NCBI RefSeq assembly: GCF_000204055.1
Contig: NW_006768855.1
Location: 126,872-167,528, forward strand
Length of the DNA stretch: 40,657 bases
Direction: 5' to 3'
Origin: Melampsora larici-populina 98AG31
Taxonomy: Eukaryota; Basidiomycota; Pucciniomycetes; Pucciniales; Melampsoraceae
The notes under the pieces are model-generated. The model was not told the origin of the DNA and searched no databases. It saw only the letters and a list, made by a program, of their open reading frames with translations. The position numbers were made by a program, and so were the translations under genes. Positions 19,730-30,647 of this stretch are shown here, one piece after another. Numbering within the stretch: the stretch's first letter is position 1; each line of letters begins with the position of its first letter.

Positions 19730-21047
19730 TCTTTGACCTTAGACAAAACAATATGATTTACAAAGGATTTCACCTACACCAGCATCCTCTAGTTGATGAA
19801 ATTGAATGATTGAAGTGAGAAAGGTTTTTCCAAAAAGCTGGGATTATAAAATGTTGTAAGGCCTTTTTTGTTAAATTTCTGAAACTTTAAATTTGATCTG
19901 CTTAATTTTGCGGAGGAATGCTCAACTTACAGCATGCTACCTCTCTTTGCTCAGAGTTTCTTCCCAAAATCTTCTTGCCCAGTATTGAGACAAATCAATC
20001 CAGGAGTACAGTACAAATCTCCTTCTCCCTGGTTGATAAAGCTAAGAGTGACCCCAGATGGCAATCAGCATGGGATCAACCATGGGATAGGGCTGACAGA
20101 CAAATGCCTTTGGCTCAACTTCTCAACCAAGGCCTGCATGGTGTTTATGTGATTACTTCCAGAGAGGTCAGCAGTAGGGTCATCTAGACACAATATGGGA
20201 AAACCTTCTGATGACAGCATTCTAGCTAATGTAATGCCAGGTGTATTCTGACAGATCCCAATGATTCCTCAGCTGTGCTACATTGATCATGTATGGAAAT
20301 GTCCTGGTCCTCTGAACACATGGAGAGCTGCCCAGGATTAATGAACCAATCACCAGATATCAGAGTTCAAATCTTTCGTTTTCATTTTTTAAACAGAGCT
20401 GACCTTGAATTTATAAGCAGACAATTTGTCCGTGGTTTCCAATCTGATTTCCATTCGGCCATGTGCTGTCATTTTAGAGACGGAGACCATGAGACCTAGT
20501 GTGAGAAAACCTTGGGGTGCACAAGACGGATCACTCACCCCCTTTTGCCACAATCATTGTATCTTGAACTCCTTTTATACATCTGTTTAAAGTTTACACC
20601 TTAGCCTTTTCAGAGAACCTTATTTTGGAATAATGATGTACTTTTGCACCAATTTGGCCTGATGAAGTTTTGAGCAGTCTTTTTGTGAAATAATCAGTTG
20701 CAGTGAAAATTGCTGGAGGAGGGACATATTTAGGTCACATACCCTTGCAATCCCAAAACGGCATCCAACCTAGACAAGAGGTAATTCATAAGCAGAGTAA
20801 GACTCTAAGAGAAAAGCTCTGGAAGACTTATGTTTCTTGAATTGCTACACCTTTCTAATGCCACTTGACATACTTTGCAGGGAGCAAATAGATGTAAAAG
20901 ATCTTGTAAATGTTTGGAGGACAAAGCTCTTTTGATCCATCTTCTAGTAGCGCACACCTCCAAGGCTGTGATAGGCTTTCAATGTTATGTCTAAGTCTGC
21001 CAGGAGAAACCTGTGTATTTGAACAGCACAATCACACAATGGCCTGA
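19730..21047 (-). other. Stop-broken minus-strand fragments, unassigned
   Basis: About 20225-20000 on the minus strand reads LARMLSSEGFPILCLDDPTA, then NTMQALVEKLSQRHLSVSPI and SFINQGEGDLYCTPGLICLN, interrupted by a stop. The hhhhDDPTADL string superficially resembles a Walker B/D-loop of an ABC-type ATPase (LxLDEPTxxLD), but no Walker A or signature motif accompanies it. Around 20730-20640, PPPAIFTATDYFTKRLLKTS is also protein-like. Treated as decayed coding sequence of unknown origin. Confidence 0.25.
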
Positions 21048-21362
21048 CTATGGTGTTTTCCTCAGTGCAATTTCTAGAATGGCTGCTTCTACAAATGGAC
21101 TTTTCACCTTGAGCCCTTGAACTTGACCTCTACTTTTTTTGATCTTGTAGTGCCGACTCAATAATGTTCTGTATTTTTGGGTAGATGTAAGAGGGGGTGT
21201 CAGCAATCCATCACCAATCAAAAAAATGATGATTTCACAGACTGCCTTTCCTGAGAACGACTGGCACAAGATTACTGTGATTGGTTGAGTGAGATTGAAG
21301 GTTTGTAAGTCACCAGTGAAAGATCTGAAACCCCCAAATGAAACAGAGACTCCTTGATCCAC
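21048..21362 (-). pseudogene. Unassigned protein-like fragment
   Basis: 104 open codons including SGKAVCEIIIFLIGDGLLTP and SPFVEAAILEIALRKTP. There is a faint likeness to the GxVxExxxxNhF...TPpL pattern of class IV aminotransferases, but the order and residues are not good enough to name it. It ends abruptly near the foldback element at 21422. Confidence 0.25.
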
Positions 21363-21421
21363 ACTGTGTATTTGAAGTCAGGTTAGAAGTCCTTTCTGAA
21401 TGGTTGGGGTTGATGCATTTA

Positions 21422-21627
21422 CGGTACTCAAAGTTGTGTATACTTTGCCGTGTATAGTTTTTTTTTGTTTTTTTGAAGCTAGACACAACCCGGAAAAAGT
21501 ATATCTTGTGTTCGGAGCTCAAAAATATGTACTTCTGAGCCAGAAACATAGTTTTTCCTGGTCGTGTGTAGTTGTGAAAAAGAAAAAAAAACTATGTACG
21601 GCAAAGTATACACAACTTTGAGTACCG
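21422..21627. mobile_element. Foldback MITE (Tc1/mariner-like, TA target duplication)
   Basis: The arms run inward from CGGTACTCAAAGTTGTGTA at 21422 and its complement ending at 21627. They match over about 45 bp with only a two-base difference (GTGTATAG versus GTACATAG) and are flanked on each side by TA (21420-21421 and 21628-21629). Pairing continues imperfectly inside: CTAGACACAACCCGGAAAAA versus the complement of TTTTTCCTGGTCGTGTGTAG. Almost the whole 206 bp can therefore fold into one hairpin. There is no coding capacity; open frames across it are hairpin shadows. The non-autonomous copy needs a transposase from elsewhere. Confidence 0.85.
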
Positions 21628-21639
21628 TAATTGGGTAAA

Positions 21640-24194
21640 GGGTATGGAGGAGGATGTGCAACAATGTTCCTGTGTATAAAGTCTTGGTATTACCACTGTA
21701 CCTATCAGAGTGACACTAAGTTGTAATAAGCAAGCAAGTGATATGATACAGGCAATAAGCTACCAAGCTTTGTTATGTGTCCTGACATTTTATTTTATCT
21801 TTTGCTTCCTTTTGAATTACAAGGTGGTTTACCACATTGAGTTATAACCAATCCGCCTGGTGATCCCCCGATCTGTAACACCCCTTGAAACTTTGTGAAT
21901 AGAGTGGTGCGTTTGCAGCAATTTTATCAAAATTGCTACCAAAACTGTCAGCCTACAACCCCCAAACACCAAGAAAGACCTGCTTCTATCATGATGTACT
22001 TCCTCTCCTTCAGACCCACTGGATTGATGCTGCCACACCAAGACAATTCCAACTTCACAAGTAGGGGTCACTTCATCACAATCATGCGGATTTTCAGTTA
22101 AAACTATTAAAATCTGCCAGGGGACTCCTTTATATCAAGGATATGGACCCTTACCAGAGCTGTCATATTTGACTATGTGTTATCTTGTGATGCTTGCAAT
22201 TCAAACCAATTGCACCTAAGTCTCTCAGCAAGCATAACATTGGATTATCTTTCAGCTCAGTATATTGTCATGAACAAGATTGTATATCCCTGGTATCCTT
22301 GGTCAAATGGCTTTGACAATGTTACACCTGGCCAGATATTAGATCACCAGGCCAAATTTAACCAATGATAGATATTCTACCAGGACTGGGGGATTTATTG
22401 TTAACTTGAATTGTTTCTCATGCGCAGTTTTTATGAAGGATGGATTTTCTTTTCTTTCCAAGGTACTAATTTTTCTCACCCAGTAATTTGTGATGTTTTC
22501 CTACCAATATTTTTCATTTGTCTCAAGATGGCTCATCATTAAGTAGATTTAGTTATTATTTTGACTGATTTTCTCTTTGATTCATCATTATCAACTGTTT
22601 CTTTTGATAATTGTTGACCAACATATTCTTTGTTATATTCCTTTTGAGGTGACTGGTATGTGCAATTGGTGATAAGATTCTCTGGTGGAAGTTTGTTTGG
22701 CAAACATCATAACCCGTCAATCCTCTTTGGAGCCATTTCTAATGAATCACTAGTTATCTCATTCCTCAATGTTCAATTCAGCATATTCATCTAACATTAT
22801 ACATTCATCAATTTTCTGAAGCTTAAAAACACATTTTTGTAAAGTTTTAAAAAATACATTGTTCCGAAGTAAAGCAAAAGCAACACTTTCCACCAAAATA
22901 AAAAAAGTAAATCCTTCACAGAAAAGAAAACCAGAACCGGAACCTTAACCTTAACCATCAGGAAGAAACAAGTATCAGGATTTGGAATCCAAAAGTGCTA
23001 ATCCACATCCTCCCCCACCAAAAACAAGGAACAAAATACAAAATGAATATGAAATGAATCCAATACAAAAAAAAATAAAAAAAGATGTAACTATCTATAA
23101 ATATTAATAATAATTTAATAACAGATAAACGAAATAAATGAAATAAAATTACAAAAAGCAGAGAAATACAAACACATTCATCTGTCACATCACTCTTTTT
23201 TCTTTCTCCATTTATCTCCATTTTGCTTTTTCCTTCAATTGGTTCATATAAAAATTCGAAAAAAAGAAACTTCTTTGGAATCAAAATATCTCTTCATATA
23301 AAACTTTGTATCTAAATGATCAATAAAGAAAATAAAACACACAAACCCCAACACCCGGGGCACGTGCACTTACGCAATTTCTGGGAAGAAACCACATTCT
23401 GCAAATTTCAAATGTCTATTTGGTGCCCTTTTGCATCAGATAAATAACAGAATGTGATTTCTGGTCAGAATTTCCTTAAGTGAATGCGCCCTTGATGTAT
23501 CACATTTTTGCATTCCATACACAAGTGTGAAAGAGGGTTGCTAGGACTATAGTGTAACAAGCTGATGATTCATTGAAATAGATAGTTATCTCACTTATCA
23601 TCACATCCATCATTGGGTAGAGTGGATCATTCCTGTGCATGCTGTTCAATTGATTTCCCATGGATGACTTTGGGTGAACATACTTGACTAAGAGCCATTG
23701 GGTTTATCACCCTCCATCTCTTGAGTCAGGATCTCATGTGGCTGTGAGGTGGTGAAAGCATTGGTCAAAATCAAACTGGGCAACAGGGAAAAGATCAAAG
23801 AAACCAAAAAAGACAAACTCAAAAAGACACTTACGGTGAGAATGTCCAAAATGTCCCTCATAGCTTGCCAGTCTGCCACTGAGAAGATCATTTCCTCAAA
23901 ATAGCCATGTTTTTTGTTGTCTTTTTGGGGTCAACATTTTTTGGATGAATTCAGTTAAATCTTCTGTCATCACAGCATTTATCAGCTGGAGGAGGTTACA
24001 TTTATCTATTAGCCTTCATTCTCACACCCCATTTGGATGATAGAACATTGAAATGAAAATGTACAGAACAAGCCTCCCACATTTGCTCCAACTGTTCATG
24101 CAATTCTTCCACCCTACCACAATCTTAAGCATCTTATCTAATTCTTTCTTCTCTTTATTGATTCACAGACTTTCCTAAATCACACAGCAACAAT
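21640..24194. other. Long AT-rich intergenic stretch
   Basis: About 2.5 kb with no supported gene. 22850-23340 is very A-rich on the plus strand (A-runs, AATAATAATTTAATAA), giving false Phe/Leu-rich frames on the other strand. No tRNA or rRNA was recognised. Confidence 0.5.
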
Positions 24195-25612
24195 ATGGCT
24201 GATTTGCGCCCTGCCCAGTTGGGCACTACCTCAATCACCACAACGGGATATATGACCTGCACTTTGACAGCTACCAATTCAGATATGAATGTCACCTTAA
24301 AGGAAGAAGCTCCTCTTGATGAAGTCCCAGCACCAAGTCCGCCCATTTGTTTGAAATTGTCTACCAAGAAATGGGCTGCATCACCCAAGACCAAGCCATC
24401 CCAGAAAAAACAAGCAGTGTTGTCAAGACTCCACTCCTACAATGAAAAAGCCTTGGATTGCATCAAACCGCTCTAAGGTAACAAAGAAACAGGCTAGTCT
24501 ATCACGAGTCTTCATCCAGACTATACTAAGCATGTATTTGAAAGATCTTGCACTCACTGTATTCTTTCTGGTTCCTTTCGGATTGCAGGTTGTCCACTTT
24601 GAAGCCAACCCAGAATCTCCCAGCTCTCATCCTAAGAAACCATGTCAAATCTGATGAGTCCGGTCATGTAAATGGATTGGTAGATTGGCTGTCTCCTTTT
24701 TTGCACCTTCCAACACCACTCCTAATTCTACTTATTATACACAGACTGACTAGTGGGAAACATCACAGAACAAATCCAGTCTGAGTACGTACAAATCACT
24801 TACATACTAAAAGCAGCCCAAAACCTCTTGTCCAAGTTGATCAGAAATCCCCAGGTAACACTGGCTATGTAAGGATATCAACATTTATATCTCCAAGTCT
24901 ATTTTCCATTCCCTTAGTCAATTCCTGTCCACTGTGTTATCCTCCTGGGAGTCAGCAAGAAGGAAAGCTCCTGTCCGCAACCCCAGAAGATATCAAACCG
25001 TGCGCAGGACAGCCCACCAAATAATCTACAGACAACTTCTTGGCTTTTACAGATGTGGATTTGTTTGAAGGCAAAGGCATTAGTGTGTCTATTGATATTG
25101 TCTCTGTATCTGGGCCCATCTGACTGTTTTTTGTCACTCATCTCCCAGACACCAACCCATTGCTATCTGTAGATGATCTCTTGGTATTGGGTAATGATAA
25201 GAGATCAGTTATTGAAGTCTTTCGAGACAAAAGATGCAAATTGTCTCTCAAGGTGAGAAAACTTAATTATTTTATCATTCAATCTCATCTGTAGGAGTTG
25301 ACACCATATAACAAAATTTCCATGGTATATGCACTGGAGAAGCGTTTCAATGAATTAGAAAACAAATTGGGTTGTTTCAGCGAGAGCCAAGAACATGTCA
25401 TGGTGCAACTCAAAGAGGATGCTCAAAAGGACATTGAAGTCTTAAAGGATGACACCAAAAAGGGAATCAAAAGCCTCAAAGCGGCAGTCTGACAATTGCG
25501 TTCAGCTTTGGCAAAAGCAGCTGCTGCCATCCAAGCTCACAACAAGGTTTTGATTAATCTACTTACCAAAACCAATAGCAATGATAGAGGAGCTGATGCT
25601 AACCAAAGTTAA
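24195..25612 (+). pseudogene. Decayed gene ending in a coiled coil
   Basis: Starts MADLRPAQLGTTSITTTGYM in a 94-codon frame. After a frame change the first exon ends MKKPWIASNRSK at about 24476. A GTAACA...TTGCAG intron leads to VVHFEANPESPSSHPKKP. Several in-frame stops follow. A later frame reads TDVDLFEGKGISVSIDIVSV, then DTNPLLSVDDLLVLGNDKRS, up to 25252. A 42-bp intron (25253-25294, GTGAGA...TGTAG) joins in phase 0 to LEKRFNELENKLG and QEHVMVQLKEDAQKDIEVLK, a heptad-type coiled coil. TGA at 25490-25492 interrupts the frame, which then runs on through QLRSALAKAAAAIQAHNKVL to TAA at 25610-25612. The interrupted codon sits where Arg (CGA) fits. Function unknown; the layout suggests a structural or oligomerising protein. 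Confidence 0.55.
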
Positions 25613-26235
25613 GTTGAGTATAGCTTGGGCAGTGAGCAGTCTCGAGCAGTCTATCTGTGCCAAGTCAATTGTTGAAGAGACTATATACATAATGTGATAC
25701 TTTTCTGATTTCCTTATTTGCAACGTTGAAAAAAGCAACCCCTTCACCTTCAAAATGCTTTGAACTTCTTTAGATTGTCCTCCCTTGCTCTTCTCAAGAC
25801 CGTCCCCTTCTTGATAGATCCAGTACGATTAGCATTAGTGGCAATTTTGTCCTTTTGAGTTTGACATTTTTACAATTCAAACTTTGNNNNNNNNNNNNNN
25901 NNNNNNNNNNNNNNNNNNNNNNNNNNNNNNNNNNNNNNNNNNNNNNNNNNNNNNNNNNNNNNNNNNNNNNNNNNNNNNNNNNNNNNAAAACCACTGAAGA
26001 CCACCATGGATGATCAACCTGTCTCACAATACCCGTTGATAACCACGGATGTAAGCTGTTGAACACCGGTTTGGTACCCATGATCAAAGGATGTGTTTCT
26101 TTTTCCCTTTGATCAGTGGAAGATTTTCGATTTCCTCCTTTCATTGTTGTTTCCATCCATCAAACCGCAACATGGTCCAGCCCGAGATACCTACATGTAA
26201 ACTGATCTTTCAAGAAACAACCATCAATCTGGAGT
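25613..26235. other. Intergenic with an assembly gap
   Basis: No gene supported on either side of the gap. Confidence 0.4.
25887..25986. other. Assembly gap (100 N)
   Basis: Exactly 100 N; the true length is unknown. Confidence 0.99.
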
Positions 26236-29200
26236 GCTAACATTCAGCTTGGATCTGCCAGGCTTTAAAAAAGTCGAAGGTCAGCAAGGCATTTATTCAT
26301 GCCTTGCTTGCGCTGGATCCCAAAACATCAAGCTAACATCAATTCGGAGACACTGTCACAATAACAGCCATTACGAGGCGCTTCAACAATGGCAAGCCAC
26401 TCAAGGATCGACCCCAGCATCCACACCTGCAAATCAAGAAGCAACTGCTTCATCATCAAAGTCAGACTCAGACAATGACCCTGGCAGTCTCATTGGCAGT
26501 CCAATGATCACGACTCCAGTGCATTTGGATGAGAACAACGAAGACGTGTGAGACTTCAATCAGCGGCAACGCACACTGATTGACCGCTGGACTCAAGATC
26601 AATCAGGTGTTTTCAATAATATAATCAACAATATTGATTGCATTTTAGAATAAGACTCTGAGGATGAAGAAGATCACAGTCCTCGCAGCGAGAATTCTGA
26701 TCCTGTGATTTCAGAAATTGACCCTCTGCTGGATCAGAATGATGACGAGTCGCCCTGGGCTCCCTTCTCCAGTTTGGAAGTCAGTGGATTGCTGCTCAAT
26801 CATCTGGTCACTATCATATAACTGACTGAACTGTGATTTGCCAGCAACTTGTGGGGTTATTGATTATAGGATCCACTCGGACAACAATGTCACAACGTCA
26901 ATACAAACGAGTGCGTTTGTATGTTGGTCTGCTGGGAGTCAAACTTTCTGGCTACAAAAGCATTTGTAACCTTCGCCAGAGGCTGAAGGCAACATACAGT
27001 TTCGATATTTCTGAAAGTCTCAGCCCTTCGGGCAAACCCACTTTTTGATTGAAAGTTGAGCAAATCATATCACAAGTAAGCTGCTGAACTTTTCAAGAGT
27101 ATATTGCCCAATAGCCAATAGCCTTTGCTGGAAACTAACAAAAGGCTGTCCTGTCTGTAGGAGTTAGCAAATCCTTACGTCGCTGAACACTTAGAATTCA
27201 TACCCGAATTGCCAAGTGTCAATTCCCAAGTCAATCGCCTGGCACAGTCGAAGAGATGGAGGGAGGAGCTCGACAGAGATCTTCGTGTTCAGATGATCAA
27301 TTTACCACAAGGGCACTTTTATATATTTGAGCCTGTACAGCTAAAATCCAGAATCATCGTCTTTCCGGGATTATTTTATCAAGAGGGAACTGAAATCTTC
27401 GGAAATGTGCTACAGCGCAGCAATCTCTTTCACAGGATCAACATGGCCAACAAAACCTTTGCATTTACTTTGAAGCATCTTCAGGAGGTTTTGATTCCGC
27501 TGTCCTATTGGTAATCAATGTCAAGGAATTTTGGAGGACATTCAATTACATTGAAATACGCAAAGATGTCCTGATGAAGAGCTTTTGTGGTGATTCAATG
27601 TATGGTGAGCAATTTGTTAGTCCAGGATGAACGGGCCCGATTCCTGCACGTTATTTACTTAAACTTTACGCATTTCAGAGGATTTTGGCGCTGGCAATTT
27701 CTTGAAAGTCCCTTTACAAAATCCGTGGCGCAAGAAGGCTATAGGTAAGATCATTCGACATGTGCCATTAGTCTTGTATTGCGACAATCCGTCTGGTAAC
27801 ATTTCAAAGCGATGGAACAAGCAGATTGCTTTTTATTTCACATTAGCAGGATTACCGCCAAAGTTGTCAAATCAAGAATATAACTGTCATTTCTTGACTA
27901 CATCAAACACAGCAGGCGCTCTGGAACATGCTGAGCCTGTGGTTGATGACCTTAAGTAAGCTCTTCCATTTCATTTCTCACGTCAGAAATTTTATTCGTT
28001 TGATATCGAATCTCATCTTAACCCTTGGTACTTCTGGATTTACAGCAAAATTGCAACCGACGGCCTTGTGGCATATGATTATCTCGTACAGGCCGAAGTA
28101 CTCGTGATGACTGCGGTACTCTGTCATTTGGGTGACTCACCAATGCACGCCGAGGTTACAAATACAATCAACCCAACAGTTTCTTTGTCCACTTGTCGTG
28201 TGTGTGACTTGAAGGTGGAAACGTTGCTTGAGAAAAGATCAGCAAAATATGTCAGCAACTTTGTTGGTGTTGACAAAAAGGGAAAGAAGGTAAATTATTT
28301 ATTCTTCAATATATTCACTTCAGCTAATGTATTCCATTCTTTCTCTACCTCCCCGGAGCTGGTCGGAAACAAAGAAAGAAACCCTCAACCTTTGGGAATT
28401 AGCACAACGTCCACATAAAATCAGCGCATTTGACACCAAATCAGGATGGTTGGGTATTCACGACACTCTCAATGCAACATTTGTCAAACGTGTGCAAGAA
28501 TGGTATCACAATGAACAGTTTTCAAATGGAGAGGTGGCTCAAATGTGCAAGGATCTTAACGACCAATTCAGAGACCGCCTTCTCAATCCCTTCCTGCGTT
28601 TGAAAGGTGAGTTTGAAGTATTAATTTGTTTCATGTTTTATAACAATCTGACTCTCTTCTTGCCTTGCAATGGGTGAAGGATTTGATGGCCATAAGTGTA
28701 CCCCAGTTGAAATTCTGCGCGTTTTGTTGTTGGGCGTGGCAAAATACTTATTAGGCCATCAAATGCAGCGTTGCTCTGCTAGCAAAAAAAAACAAAATCT
28801 GGGGCCGGTGGCAATCTTTCAAGACGGCTGATTTGAATATTCCTCCAATTCAGCCAAAATCAATGATTAACCATTTCCTCAGTTTGAATGGCAAGGAGTT
28901 CCGCACGGTACTTCAATCAATGTTATCTCACCCCGCGCCTTTCATATTTCAGACATCAAATCCCGACATGAAGTCATACATCAAGCAACTTGGAATCCTT
29001 ATCCTCAGGTTTCTTCTTTCAATTGTACAACTCACAGCTCATTGGTGTAACAAACCAAAGTTTCACATGCTGATTCACATCTGTGAATCCATCGAACACT
29101 ATGGGCCTGCATGCTTATGTGCAACTGAGAACTTCGAAGGATACAACGGCAATACACGCGAATCCTCTATTCACTCAAACCATCTGAGTCCTAGCAAAGA

Positions 29201-30201
29201 TATTGCTAATTCATTCAACAATCACCGCTTGATCAGATCAGTTACAGCTGCATGTATGAATTATGACAGGAACCACAAGTGTTACGTCCGAGCTGGAAGC
29301 GAGGTAATTGAATTATTCAAAACTAATACCTTATTTCAGAAGGCACTTGGATACAACTCTAAGTGGAATGAGCCTGAAAATTTTAAAGGAGGTTGTGAGT
29401 TGCATGCAGAACATATGATTTTTGGGGCAATAACATGAACTGATTGTGATTGTGATGTTTTTTAATGCTTTTTAATGTTTGATATGGTGTGGAATGCTTG
29501 ATTATAGGTCCTCAAAAGATACAACCTTCACAACCTGAATCGCACATCCCTCAAGTCTGTTTGGATGCTTACCCATTGAAGACATGGAAGATTCTAGTCT
29601 CCTTTACTTTGAAGAATCGGCATTCTTTTGCCGAAGGAGACTTCCTCTCGGTATATCATTATGGCCTTGCTCTTCTCTGCGAAAGACGTTCATTGATTTG
29701 ACTTTTACAGGTCCAATCGAGGCATTTGGTTTCCAGATACGCGTCAGATAAGATGATTGGAAGGGCCAAGAGGATATGGATTCCCGCCGGGTCCACGGCA
29801 GAGCAGTGCGGGATTGAGGTATCAAGGTGCAATACCGGCACTGTCAGTAAATTCTATTACATGCGCGAGATTCAAGAAACAGCAGGAAGTGTCTGGATAA
29901 ATCCTTTGGTAAGTGCAATCGAGAGTATGTGGTGGTTCATGAAGATACAAGTTTTTTTATACTCAATTTGGCCGCCATCTATTTGTCGGAATTACATCGC
30001 TTTTGGGCACAGATTAGTTTTGTTGCAGTTAAACCTGCGGAATAGGAATTGGCTGTGTCGACTGGAATTGCCAATAGGGAAGAATCATTAAAAACAAAAC
30101 AAGAGCAAAAGGACACACAACACCAAAGGCAGAAAGGAAAAGAAGCAGCTAAAGAGGATGGTAACAATGCTAAAAGCAACAAGAAAAGGAAATCAAATTG
30201 A
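26236..30201 (+). pseudogene. Large multi-exon transposon-like gene of a basidiomycete expanded family
   Basis: The N-terminal segment carries a Cys/His cluster (YSCLACAGSQNIKLTSIRRH, then H-x4-H-like) and an acidic linker. In-frame introns follow at 26780-26844, 27076-27160, 27605-27678, 27956-28045, 28290-28323 (acceptor) and 28607-28679. Conserved blocks: FYFTLAGLPPKLSNQEYNCH, VLCHLGDSPMHAEVTNTINP, CRVCDL (zinc-like), LLNPFLRLKGFDG, CTPVEILRVLLLGVAKYLLG, NKPKFHMLIHICESIEHYGP, CATENFEGYNG, SIHSNHLSPSKDIA. The C-terminal piece includes CNTGTVSKFYYMREIQETAG and a Lys-rich tail to TGA about 30201. These blocks match, from memory, a very large family of rust and mushroom hypothetical proteins considered transposon-borne; I cannot assign its superfamily. 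Lesions: TGA near 26549 and 27046, a frameshift near 27510, one at the A9 run near 28780, and a deletion near 28960. Confidence 0.6.
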
Positions 30202-30647
30202 ATTGAATGTATCCTCCTCTTCATTTCATTCTTCTTCATATTGTTATGACTTAAATTTGGATTCTATTCTGAATCTTTGCTCTGTTGTACCTTCTTTTTT
30301 ATTTTCTGTTTTGATTATCGAATCGCAGAGAATTCAATCTTACATTGATTTCTATCAATCACATTATTGTATTTATATTGTTGCATTTGGATTGATTGAA
30401 TCACAGAGAAATCAATCTTACATTTCGATTTCCAGAGTTCGAATCTCTGATCCTACCCTAAGAAATTCCTATAAATATGATAAGAAGAACTTAACAACAT
30501 CAAGGATTGACTGAGGTCGAGATTGATTCTTTATTCCGAATGTCACCGGGGGTGAATGATCACATTGGGGTTTCCCGGGTCTTTGTCAAACTTCTCAAAT
30601 TAAACAACTTCATCATTTCCACCATCCGCCATATCACCACGATTACA
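30202..30647. other. AT-rich intergenic with a short direct repeat
   Basis: GAATCGCAGAGAATTCAATC (about 30320) recurs as GAATCACAGAGAAATCAATC (about 30399), each followed by TTACATT. Upstream region of the next gene. Confidence 0.45.

Noticed and set aside
20150..20230. ABC-ATPase-like string LCLDDPTADL on the minus strand
   Set aside because: No Walker A or signature motif nearby and stops intervene, so it is not enough to name an ATPase or link it to the ABC relic at 1150-1745.
21310..21664. Several 60-80 codon frames on both strands around 21.5 kb
   Set aside because: They run through the palindromic MITE arms and mirror each other; not genes.
22958..23284. 108-codon Phe/Ile-rich minus-strand frame resembling a membrane protein
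   Set aside because: Generated by A-rich low-complexity DNA on the plus strand; no family motif or splice context.
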